NCBI GenBank assembly: GCA_934678955.1
Contig: CAKUSI010000295.1
Span: 1-5,028, forward strand
Reading direction: 5' to 3'
DNA from: an uncultured Austwickia sp.
Lineage (GTDB): Bacteria > Actinomycetota > Actinomycetes > Actinomycetales > Dermatophilaceae
DNA: 5,028 nucleotides
Of this stretch, positions 1 to 5,028 are shown one piece after another. Position 1 is the stretch's first letter. Every line of letters starts with the position of its first letter. The notes beneath the pieces are model-generated. The model did not search any database, was not told where the DNA came from, and saw nothing but the letters and a program-made list of their open reading frames with translations. Both the position numbers and the translations under genes were made by a program.

Positions 1-1151
1 TCATCGCCGAGGCGATGGACAAGGTCGGCAAGGAAGGCGTCATCACCGTCGAGGAGTCCAACACCTTCGGGCTGGAGCTGGAGCTCACCGAGGGGATGCG
101 CTTCGACAAGGGCTACATCTCGGCGTACTTCGTGACCGACCCCGAGCGTATGGAGACCGTGCTGGAGGACGCCTACGTCCTCATCGCGAACTCCAAGATC
201 GGTTCGATCAAGGACCTCGTGCCGGTCCTGGACAAGACCAAGCAGGCCGGCAAGCCGCTTCTGATCATCGCCGAGGACGTCGAGGGCGAGGCCCTCGCGA
301 CGCTGGTGCTCAACCACCTGCGCCGCAACATCTCGGTGTGCGCGGTGAAGGCGCCCGGCTTCGGTGACCGCCGCAAGGCCATGCTGGCCGACATCGCCAT
401 CCTGACGGGCGGCCAGGTCATCTCCGAGGAGGTGGGCCTGAAGCTGGAGTCCACCGACCTGTCCATGCTGGGCACGGCCCGCAAGGTGGTCGTGACCAAG
501 GACGAGACCACGATCGTCGAGGGCGGCGGCGAGGCCGACCAGATCGAGGGCCGGGTCAACCAGATCCGCGTCGAGATCGAGAAGTCCGACAGTGACTACG
601 ACCGCGAGAAGCTGCAGGAGCGGCTCGCGAAGCTTGCGGGCGGCGTGGCGGTCATCAAGGCGGGCGCGGCGACCGAGGTCGAGCTGAAGGAGCGCAAGCA
701 CCGGATCGAGGACGCCGTGCGCAACGCGAAGGCGGCCGTCGAGGAGGGCATCATCGCCGGTGGTGGCGTGGCGCTGATCCACGCGGCCGACGCCGCGTTC
801 GGCAAGCTCTCCCTGGAGGGTGACGAGGCGACGGGCGCGAACATCGTGCGTGTCGCGGTCGAGGCCCCGCTGAAGCAGATCGCGATCAACGCCGGCCTCG
901 AGGGCGGCGTCGTGGCCGAGAAGGTGCGCCACCTGTCCGGCAACGAGGGCCTGAACGCGGCGACGGGCGAGTACATCGACCTGGTGAAGGCCGGCATCAT
1001 CGACCCCGCCAAGGTGACCCGTTCGGCGCTGCAGAACGCGGCGAGCATCGCGGCGCTGTTCCTGACGACCGAGGCCGTCATCGCGGACAAGCCGGAGAAG
1101 GCTGCTCCCGCGATGCCGGGCGGCGACGACATGGGCGGCATGGGCTTCTGA
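1..1151 (+). CDS. groL: Chaperonin GroEL (60 kDa, GroEL2-type), 3' part
   Basis: This is the ATP-driven folding chaperonin that forms a double seven-subunit ring in the cytoplasm and works with GroES. The frame is open to the left edge (first full codon at 3), so the ATG at 15 is an internal methionine; about 160 N-terminal residues, including the first part of the ATP site, lie outside the window. Visible family marks are the apical-domain stretch YISAYFV, the highly conserved [13 protein letters not shown] and [13 protein letters not shown] blocks, and [22 protein letters not shown]. The catalytic aspartate (Asp398 in E. coli numbering) is encoded at 711-713 in IEDAV, followed by the glycine-rich AGGGVALI loop, then [17 protein letters not shown]. 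The tail ends in [10 protein letters not shown], a Gly-Met tail as in actinobacterial GroEL2 rather than the His-rich GroEL1 tail. No frameshift is seen. Its promoter and any CIRCE/HrcA site are outside the window. Confidence 0.98.
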   Translation, partial: IAEAMDKVGKEGVITVEESNTFGLELELTEGMRFDKGYISAYFVTDPERMETVLEDAYVLIANSKIGSIKDLVPVLDKTKQAGKPLLIIAEDVEGEALATLVLNHLRRNISVCAVKAPGFGDRRKAMLADIAILTGGQVISEEVGLKLESTDLSMLGTARKVVVTKDETTIVEGGGEADQIEGRVNQIRVEIEKSDSDYDREKLQERLAKLAGGVAVIKAGAATEVELKERKHRIEDAVRNAKAAVEEGIIAGGGVALIHAADAAFGKLSLEGDEATGANIVRVAVEAPLKQIAINAGLEGGVVAEKVRHLSGNEGLNAATGEYIDLVKAGIIDPAKVTRSALQNAASIAALFLTTEAVIADKPEKAAPAMPGGDDMGGMGF

Positions 1152-1162
1152 CCTCTGAGTCG

Positions 1163-1248
1163 ACGATGTGACGCGCAGGGCGGGCGAGCGAAGCGAGACC
1201 CGCATGCGCGGAGCATGAGGAGACGAAGCATCGAACACTGCGACGCAC
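1163..1248. repeat. Palindrome-rich intergenic segment, possible REP-like element
   Basis: This lies between the groL stop and the terminator hairpin and contains no credible gene. It holds nested inverted repeats: outer arms GTG-ACG-CGCAG (1168-1178) and CTGCG-ACG-CAC (1238-1248) pair around a symmetric ACG/ACG internal loop; GCGGG (1180-1184) pairs with CCCGC (1199-1203); CATGC (1203-1207) pairs with GCATG (1213-1217). The short motif GAAGC recurs (1190-1194 and 1225-1229), with the related GGAGC at 1210-1214. It may be an interspersed repeat or a structured groL 3' UTR. Whether it occurs elsewhere in the genome cannot be judged here. Confidence 0.35.
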
Positions 1249-1250
1249 CA

Positions 1251-1287
1251 CGGCTGAGGGCCCGGGGACACCCCGGGCCCTCAGCCG
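1251..1287. terminator. Perfect 17-bp hairpin between converging genes, probable bidirectional terminator
   Basis: The left arm 1251-1267 (CGGCTGAGGGCCCGGGG) and right arm 1271-1287 are exact reverse complements around a three-base ACA loop. It lies 99 bases past the groL stop and 15 bases past the stop of the minus-strand DUF3349 gene, so it fits a shared terminator. Neither side has a T-run, which is common for terminators of GC-rich actinobacteria. Confidence 0.85.
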
Positions 1288-1302
1288 TTGCCTCGCTGGG
1301 GC

Positions 1303-1605
1303 TCAGGACGTCGTGCGGTCCTGGTGGGGTGTCTTTTCGGTGGAGATGGCCCGACGGACCGCCTTGACGTCCTTCTTGTGGACCTGGTGGCCGAGGAGGT
1401 GGGCCCGGATGGCGGCCTTGATGTGGCGCTTGCGGATATCGTCTGCCTCGCTGCCCTGCCGTAGCTGATCCGCGATCGCGACGATCTCGCCGTCGGTGAG
1501 TCGGCGGGGGAGCAGACCGAGGAGCGCGATGTAGTCCTCGCCGGGTCCTCGCTGCGGGTATCCCGCGCGCATCCACGACAGCAGGGCGGTGACGCGGAGC
1601 TGCAT
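1303..1605 (-). CDS. Small DUF3349-family protein (Rv0543c-like)
   Basis: This encodes a 100-residue soluble protein of unknown function. The start MQLRVTALLSWMRAGYPQRGP is typical of the actinobacterial DUF3349 family, followed by DYIALLGLLPRRLTDGEI, and a helical, basic second half (IRKRHIKAAIRAHLLGHQVHKKDVKAVRRAI). The length matches M. tuberculosis Rv0543c (100 aa). The reading frame is open far upstream, but the ATG at 1605 is chosen because AGAGGGG (1611-1617) precedes it by five bases and family homology starts there. No signal peptide or membrane segment is seen, so it is probably cytoplasmic. It lies 125 bases after the two-TM gene on the same strand, giving the order pit - membrane protein - DUF3349 as in M. 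tuberculosis, which suggests (inference) a link to phosphate transport. The predicted helices and basic tail would permit protein or nucleic acid binding, but nothing here proves either. Confidence 0.9.
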   Translation of the reverse strand: MQLRVTALLSWMRAGYPQRGPGEDYIALLGLLPRRLTDGEIVAIADQLRQGSEADDIRKRHIKAAIRAHLLGHQVHKKDVKAVRRAISTEKTPHQDRTTS

Positions 1606-1730
1606 GGCGTCCCCTCTCGCGACTGGCCGGCTCCCGCGTGGAGACGGTGGGTCAAGGGGGATCCTGACGGGAAGGCTCAGCGAACAGGAATCCCTTCGAC
1701 CAGGGCTGATGTATTCGCCGAATCGTAGAG
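1606..1730 (-). other. Gap between the membrane-protein and DUF3349 genes, with an imperfect hairpin
   Basis: This holds the DUF3349 ribosome binding site (1611-1617) and an imperfect hairpin: on the minus strand AAGGG-AT-TCCTG (1696-1685) pairs with CAGGA-TCC-CCCTT (1666-1654). That gives two 5-bp stems around a small internal loop. An 11-base palindrome ATTCG-C-CGAAT sits at 1713-1723, just after the upstream stop codon. A TTGAC at 1655-1651 has no acceptable -10 partner, so no promoter is called. The hairpin could reduce readthrough or stabilise the processed mRNA. Confidence 0.3.
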
Positions 1731-2027
1731 CTATTTCGTCTTCGGCGCGAATGTGGGAATGACATGGTCGAAGCTCACCGTCATTCCGAGGCCCGACGCG
1801 AGGATCACCGAGATGCCCGCGACGATGGCGAGAACCACGGTCGCGAAGCACAGGATGCCGAGGACGTGTCCGATCGGTCGACGGGGCGCGGGCTTCCCGT
1901 CGGAGGTGGCTCCCGACCCATAGGCCATGGCTTTGACGCCGAGCGCGAAGACGGCCGGCAGCCCGGCGCCGAGGATCAGCGACGCGGCGAAGACCTTGGC
2001 AAGACCGCCGGCGAACAGCGTCAGCAT
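1731..2027 (-). CDS. Small two-TM membrane protein following pit (Rv0544c-like)
   Basis: This encodes a 98-residue membrane protein of unknown function. Two hydrophobic segments are visible: about residues 4-34 (LFAGGLAKVFAASLILGAGLP and onward, broken by glycines and a proline) and about 52-80 (IGHVLGILCFATVVLAIVAG and onward). They are joined by a short polar loop with SDGKPAPRRP. The tail is short and ends in APKTK. The ATG at 2027 overlaps the pit stop in the arrangement ATGCTGA, a 7-base overlap that implies translational coupling; GGGAG (2033-2037) sits five bases upstream. An upstream extension of the frame to 2234 would lie wholly inside pit and is not used. Size and position match M. 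tuberculosis Rv0544c, a conserved membrane protein directly after pitA. The tight coupling suggests a subunit or regulator of the transporter (inference), but no catalytic motif is present. Confidence 0.88.
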   Translation of the reverse strand: MLTLFAGGLAKVFAASLILGAGLPAVFALGVKAMAYGSGATSDGKPAPRRPIGHVLGILCFATVVLAIVAGISVILASGLGMTVSFDHVIPTFAPKTK

Positions 2028-3409
2028 GGGTGCTCCCGCGTGCGGGTCGGGGTGGTCCCGGCTGATTCGCCGAGAGCAGGTAGGGGCGGCTCTGGGGGTG
2101 CGATCGCCGGTGAGGCGACGGACAGCGGCGATTCGCTGGGGGCTGCCGCGGGGACGCCCGGTCCGGGGTCCTGCGAGGCGTCTTCCGCGGTGCCGAGAGG
2201 TGCGCCCGGCGCGTGCACCGCCGCGCCCTCCCACTCGTCATTGACGTTGCGGTGGTCGACGGGCTTGCGCCGCGACCGCGCATACATCGTGCCGGACAGG
2301 CCGAGGAGGATCGCGAACACGACGAGCGGACCCGCGAATCCCCCGATCGCGTGGCCGACGAACCAGGTGAGGGCTCCGACGATCCCCGCGCACGGGAGCG
2401 TGATGAGCCACGCGGCCACCATGCGGGCCGCGACGCCCCAGCGGACCTCGACCCCCTTGCCCAGCCCGCTCCCGAGGATCGAGCCGGTCGCGACGTGCGT
2501 GGTGGACAGGGCGAACCCGAGGTGGCTGGAGGACAGGATCACCGCCGCGGAGGAGCTCTCGGCCGCCATCCCTTGGGGCGAGGAGATCTCGACCAGGCCT
2601 TTGCCGAGCGTCCGGATGATCCGCCATCCCCCGAGGTAGGTGCCGACGGCGATGGCCACGGCGCAGGACAGCTTCACCCAGCCGGGGATCGCGTGGGTGT
2701 CGGTCCAGTGGCCGGAGGCGATCAGCGCCAACGTGATGACGCCCATGGTCTTCTGTGCATCGTTGGTGCCGTGCGCGAGGGAGACGAGCGACGCCGAGCC
2801 GATCTGTCCCCATCGGAAGCCGGTCTCCTTGTAGCGCTCGGCCACCCCCGCCGTGAAGCGGAACACCAGCCAGGTGCCGGCCGTCGCCACGACGCCGGCG
2901 ACGACGGGGGCGGCGAGCGCCGGCATGACCACCTTGCCGAGCACGCCGTCGAGCTTGCTGCCGTCGCCATACCAGTTCACCCCCGACCAGCCGATGCCCG
3001 CGATCGTGGCGCCGATCAGGCCGCCGAACAGGGCGTGCGAGGAGCTGGAGGGTAGGCCGAGGAGCCAGGTGAACAGGTTCCAGACGATGCCGCCCACGAG
3101 ACCACACAGGACGACGAGGAGGAGCGCATAGCCCTGGTCGGCAAGGAACTCCGGGCGTGGCGCGCCGCTGGAGTCCTGGATCTTGATGACCGCGTTCGTC
3201 ACGGTCAGCGCGACCTCCACGGACAACAGCGCACCGATCAGGTTCAACACGGCGGAGAGCGCGACGGCCACCTTCGGCTTCAAGGCTCCGGTGGCGATGG
3301 ACGTGGCCATCGCGTTGCCGGTGTCGTGGAACCCGTTGGTGAAGTCGAAGGCGAGAGCGGTGACGACCACGAGGGCGACCAGCATGAGGGCGACGTCCAC
3401 GCCAGCCAT
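2021..3409 (-). CDS. pit: Low-affinity inorganic phosphate transporter, Pit family
   Basis: This is a polytopic inner-membrane carrier that imports phosphate (in studied Pit proteins as a metal-phosphate complex with protons). The protein has 462 residues. The two duplicated family signatures are present: NGFHDTGNAMAT at residues 25-36 and HGTNDAQKTMG at 213-223. Also visible are PSSSSHAL (120-127), the loop GGWRIIRTLGKGLVEI (260-275), AAESSSAAVIL (282-292) and TTHVATGS (303-310). Around ten hydrophobic segments alternate with short loops. After RSRRKPVDHRNVNDEWEG (378-395) comes a Pro/Ala-rich, probably disordered cytoplasmic tail (about 400-462), as in mycobacterial PitA. E. coli Pit has TANA where this has TGNA; the glycine form also occurs in mycobacterial PitA as I recall it. 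The ATG at 3409 follows GGGGG (3415-3419) by five bases, and this site is buried in a hairpin. The stop overlaps the next gene by seven bases. Confidence 0.97.
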   Translation of the reverse strand: MAGVDVALMLVALVVVTALAFDFTNGFHDTGNAMATSIATGALKPKVAVALSAVLNLIGALLSVEVALTVTNAVIKIQDSSGAPRPEFLADQGYALLLVVLCGLVGGIVWNLFTWLLGLPSSSSHALFGGLIGATIAGIGWSGVNWYGDGSKLDGVLGKVVMPALAAPVVAGVVATAGTWLVFRFTAGVAERYKETGFRWGQIGSASLVSLAHGTNDAQKTMGVITLALIASGHWTDTHAIPGWVKLSCAVAIAVGTYLGGWRIIRTLGKGLVEISSPQGMAAESSSAAVILSSSHLGFALSTTHVATGSILGSGLGKGVEVRWGVAARMVAAWLITLPCAGIVGALTWFVGHAIGGFAGPLVVFAILLGLSGTMYARSRRKPVDHRNVNDEWEGAAVHAPGAPLGTAEDASQDPGPGVPAAAPSESPLSVASPAIAPPEPPLPALGESAGTTPTRTREHPC

Positions 3410-3414
3410 TGTGG

Positions 3415-3442
3415 CCCCCGCGCCGGCGGCGCTTTTAGGGGG
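3415..3442 (-). promoter_or_regulatory. pit leader hairpin covering the ribosome binding site
   Basis: On the pit mRNA the order is CCCCC (3442-3438), UAAAA (3437-3433), GCGCC (3432-3428), loop GCC, GGCGC (3424-3420), GGGGG (3419-3415), CCACA, AUG. CCCCC and GCGCC pair with GGGGG and GGCGC, giving a 10-bp GC stem with a five-base UAAAA bulge. GGGGG is the only Shine-Dalgarno-like run before the pit ATG, so closing the stem would hide it. On the plus strand the inner stem is followed by TTTT like a small terminator, but no plus-strand gene lies there. The UAAAA might instead be part of a -10 element (TAAAAG, 3437-3432), with TTGCGC (3462-3457) 19 bases before it. Confidence 0.45.
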
Positions 3443-3511
3443 TCGAGTTCAACCGGGCGCAACCAGTGCCTCTCGACATGGTGTCGAACAGATGAACAGT
3501 ATGGGCACCGC
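3443..3511 (-). promoter_or_regulatory. Upstream region of pit with inverted repeats, likely promoter region
   Basis: This is the gap between the WXG100 stop and the pit hairpin. A perfect inverted repeat TCGACA-TGG-TGTCGA spans 3473-3487, 24 bases after the WXG100 stop; it has no T-run and could be a weak terminator or an operator. CTCGAC (3472-3477) can alternatively pair with GTCGAG (3442-3447). CAACC occurs twice, ten bases apart (3450-3454 and 3460-3464). The stretch GTTCAACCGGG (3447-3457) resembles one unit of an actinobacterial PHO box. No strong -35/-10 pair is visible. Confidence 0.3.
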
Positions 3512-3805
3512 TCACCCGCGGAAGAGGGTGGCGTTCGCCGCTTCCACCTCCGCGTACTGCGAGCCCGCGCGTGACAGTGCGCCTTCGATCTCGTCCAGGG
3601 ACGCGCGCACCTGACGCTGCGTGGCGCTCCAGGAGCTGATGACGCGCTGGAACCCCGCGGCCGCCGTGCCCCGCCACGCGTCCTGGAGCCCTGCGAGACG
3701 CGCCATCATCGTCGCGACGTCGGACTCGATCTGCGCCGAGATGCGGCGAATGTCGCCGGAGGCGGCGACGAGCTGGGCGGTGTCGACCTGGAACTGGGTG
3801 CTCAT
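3512..3805 (-). CDS. WXG100-family (ESAT-6-like) type VII secretion substrate
   Basis: This is a 97-residue protein of the WXG100 family, small helical-hairpin proteins exported as dimers by type VII (ESX) systems. The central turn carries the signature Trp-Arg-Gly at residues 44-46 (LQDAWRGTAAAGFQ), flanked by two long helices rich in Ala, Gln and Ser. Near the C-terminus YAEVE (84-88) fits the YxxxD/E export motif. The length equals that of typical family members. The ATG at 3805 is chosen over one at 3913 because AAGGGA (3812-3817) lies six bases upstream and homology begins at MSTQFQVDTAQL. The extra 36 residues of the longer frame are low-complexity coding of the leader. No signal peptide is present, as expected. 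No partner WXG100 gene, EccC ATPase or mycosin is visible nearby, so it may be a homodimeric orphan substrate. Confidence 0.93.
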   Translation of the reverse strand: MSTQFQVDTAQLVAASGDIRRISAQIESDVATMMARLAGLQDAWRGTAAAGFQRVISSWSATQRQVRASLDEIEGALSRAGSQYAEVEAANATLFRG

Positions 3806-3971
3806 GACGGATCCCTTCGAGGGGGTGGGGCGGCAGTGGGCCGCCGCGCGACGAGTCGTCGACGCACCCGCGACGCTAGGCGTCCCGAGCGCGACCGGGG
3901 TCGTCGTCCACAACCGAGGGCTGCGGGGCGCTCACCGCCCGGGGGTGTGGATGCACGACTGCGCGTCGTAG
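3806..3971 (-). promoter_or_regulatory. Leader and probable promoter region of the WXG100 gene
   Basis: This 166-base gap must carry the WXG100 promoter if the hairpin at 3972-4001 terminates upstream transcription. A TAGCGT at 3878-3873 (minus strand) fits an actinobacterial -10 (TANNNT), but no TTGACA-like -35 stands at the right distance. A 13-base palindrome CGACGA-G-TCGTCG lies at 3849-3861, just downstream of where transcription would start. The ribosome binding site is AAGGGA at 3812-3817. Confidence 0.25.
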
Positions 3972-4001
3972 GGGGGCGGTCGCCCCTTGGCGACCGCCCC
4001 C
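3972..4001 (-). terminator. Perfect 13-bp hairpin, probable terminator of the HtrA-like gene
   Basis: The arms 3972-3984 (GGGGGCGGTCGCC) and 3989-4001 (GGCGACCGCCCCC) are exact reverse complements around the loop CCTT. The hairpin begins 32 bases after the protease stop codon on the minus strand. No T-run follows, as is usual in GC-rich actinobacteria. It separates the protease from the WXG100 gene, so these are probably distinct transcripts. Confidence 0.8.
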
Positions 4002-4033
4002 GCGGTGTGCTCGCTCGACGCGGCGTGTGCGGC

Positions 4034-5028
4034 TCAGCTCGGACGCTGGCCCAGGGTCACCCGCATGTCGGTCCGCTGCCCGTCCCGCACCACGGTCAAC
4101 GTCACCTGGGAGCCGACCGTCCGCTCGCGGATCTGCGCCGTCAGCGAGAGCCCGCTGTCGACGGCCTCCCCGTCGACGGCGACGACAGCATCCCCTGCGC
4201 GCAGACCGGCCTCTGCCGCGGGGGTGTTCCGCTCGACCGATTGGATCTGGGCGGCCATGCGCTGCTCGGAGCCGTCTCGGACGACCGTGGACCCGGAGAC
4301 CGGCATCACCCCGAGGTAGGCGTGCTGGGCCCGGCCGGTGGCGATGAGCTGGTCAGCCACGCTGCGCACCTCGTTGGACGGGATCGCGAACCCGATGCCG
4401 ATGTTGCCGGCCGAGCTCGCGTCCTGGGCCAAGGACGCGATCGAGGAGTTGATGCCGACGAGTTCTCCGGAGGCGTTGACGAGCGCGCCACCGGAGTTGC
4501 CGGGGTTGATCGCCGCGCTGGTCTGGATCGCGTTGGTCACGACCTGCTCGCCGGCCCCGCCACCGACCGCGCCGGTGCGGACGGGCCGATTCATCGCGCT
4601 GACGATTCCTGTGGTCACCGTGCCGGACAGGCCGAGGGGGTTGCCGACGGCCATCACCGGGTCGCCCACGTTGAGCTGGGTGTCGTCGCCCATCGCGATC
4701 GGGCGCAGATCCCCCGGGGCGTTCTCGAGGCGGAGGACTGCCAGGTCGGTGGCGGGGTCGGTGCCGACCACGGTGGCGGAGTAGACGCGCTTGTCGGCCA
4801 GGACGACGGTGATCCGCCCGCCGGAGGCGCCCGCGACGACGTGGTTGTTGGTGACCACGCGGCCCTGCGCGTCGTAGATCACCCCGGAGCCCTGTCCGCT
4901 CTCCTGCCGGCTGGCGACCTGGATCGACACGACGCTGGAGCCGACGGCGCTCGCGGTGGCGGCCCAGTCGGGCACCGAGGGGTTCGGCTGGGTGACCGTG
5001 CGCGGGGTGGTGTCCATGGCTGCCGGGG
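4034..5028 (-). CDS. HtrA/DegP-like (PepD-like) trypsin-fold serine protease with PDZ domain, 5' end cut off
   Basis: This is an envelope quality-control protease that degrades misfolded exported proteins. Numbered from the methionine at 5017, the S1 protease domain spans about 20-225. The triad is complete: His59 in VVTNNHVVAG, Asp91 in TDLAVLRL, Ser175 in INPGNSGGAL. The oxyanion-side GNPLGLSGTVTTGIVSA (125-141) and the strand IGFAIPSNEV (208-217) are typical. A single PDZ domain covers about 232-325, starting with the YLGVMP ligand loop and containing TPAAEAGLRAGDAVVAVDG. The frame stays open upstream of 5017 to the window edge (Ala-Ala-Pro). Family members such as mycobacterial PepD have a cytoplasmic part and one membrane anchor before the protease domain, so the true start is probably outside the window and 5017 an internal methionine. 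A glycine-rich insert TGAVGGGAGEQ (148-158) lies in a surface loop before the active serine. Confidence 0.95.
   Translation of the reverse strand, partial: PAAMDTTPRTVTQPNPSVPDWAATASAVGSSVVSIQVASRQESGQGSGVIYDAQGRVVTNNHVVAGASGGRITVVLADKRVYSATVVGTDPATDLAVLRLENAPGDLRPIAMGDDTQLNVGDPVMAVGNPLGLSGTVTTGIVSAMNRPVRTGAVGGGAGEQVVTNAIQTSAAINPGNSGGALVNASGELVGINSSIASLAQDASSAGNIGIGFAIPSNEVRSVADQLIATGRAQHAYLGVMPVSGSTVVRDGSEQRMAAQIQSVERNTPAAEAGLRAGDAVVAVDGEAVDSGLSLTAQIRERTVGSQVTLTVVRDGQRTDMRVTLGQRPS

Noticed and set aside
596..1576. Long minus-strand open frame (326 codons) antisense to groL and running into the DUF3349 region
   Set aside because: It is antisense to highly conserved GroEL coding sequence, has low-complexity Arg/Pro/Ser/Ala composition, and crosses the terminator hairpin. 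It is a product of high GC content.
1627..1655. TTGACC (1655-1650) as a -35 box for the DUF3349 gene
   Set aside because: The hexamer 17 bases downstream is AGCCGG, which is not a plausible -10.
2028..2234. Longer start (ATG at 2234) for the two-TM protein
   Set aside because: The extra 69 residues lie entirely within the pit tail in another frame, are Arg/Gly-rich, and the ATG at 2027 has GGGAG at good spacing.
1764..3055. Plus-strand open frames of 291 and 280 codons opposite pit and the two-TM gene
   Set aside because: They are antisense shadows of a clearly recognised transporter, with Arg/Gly/Asp/Pro-rich composition, no family motifs and no ribosome binding sites worth noting.
2238..3107. 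Minus-strand open frame of 289 codons within pit in another frame
   Set aside because: It is very Arg-rich and overlaps pit completely on the same strand; pit has the conserved motifs, this frame has none.
3420..3436. Plus-strand intrinsic terminator (GCGCC-GGC-GGCGC followed by TTTT)
   Set aside because: It looks like a small terminator on the plus strand, but no plus-strand gene leads into it. It is better explained as part of the pit leader hairpin on the other strand.
3806..3913. Longer start (ATG at 3913) for the WXG100 gene
   Set aside because: It would add 36 residues unlike any WXG100 N-terminus, while the ATG at 3805 has a well-spaced AAGGGA and gives the family's usual length.
4338..4784. 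Plus-strand open frame of 148 codons opposite the protease
   Set aside because: It is antisense to the serine protease domain, with no recognisable domain.

Overview
The window is very GC-rich and its genes resemble those of actinobacteria: a GroEL2-type chaperonin, a WXG100 secretion substrate, an HtrA/PepD-like protease, and a Pit phosphate transporter followed by two small genes. That last arrangement matches, from memory, the Mycobacterium tuberculosis order pitA (Rv0545c) - Rv0544c - Rv0543c. The species cannot be named from 5 kb. A non-mycobacterial actinobacterium is likely, because groL sits directly next to this cluster here, whereas in M. tuberculosis the two are far apart.

Layout. 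Positions 1-1151 (+) carry the 3' two thirds of groL, cut by the window's left edge. Positions 1152-1302 hold a gene-free stretch with a palindrome-rich segment and a perfect 17-bp hairpin, placed between two converging genes and probably terminating both. On the minus strand, reading right to left, come: an HtrA-like serine protease with a PDZ domain (5' end cut by the right edge, stop at 4034), a 13-bp terminator-like hairpin (3972-4001), a 97-aa WXG100 protein (3512-3805), a roughly 100-base leader with several inverted repeats, the phosphate transporter pit (2021-3409), a 98-aa protein with two membrane segments overlapping pit by 7 bases (1731-2027), and a 100-aa DUF3349 protein (1303-1605).

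Functional reading. pit and the overlapping membrane gene are almost certainly co-transcribed and translationally coupled. The DUF3349 gene follows 125 bases later on the same strand and may belong to the same transcript. This makes the two small proteins candidate accessory factors of low-affinity phosphate uptake (inference). The WXG100 gene lacks a visible ESX partner or secretion ATPase, so it looks like an orphan type VII substrate. The protease upstream of it probably works on misfolded proteins outside the membrane.

No CRISPR array, tRNA, rRNA, insertion sequence or phage gene was seen. The window is mostly ordinary chromosome. The most interesting parts are the pit leader, where a hairpin appears to cover the ribosome binding site, the conserved pit cluster, and the palindrome-rich segment after groL.
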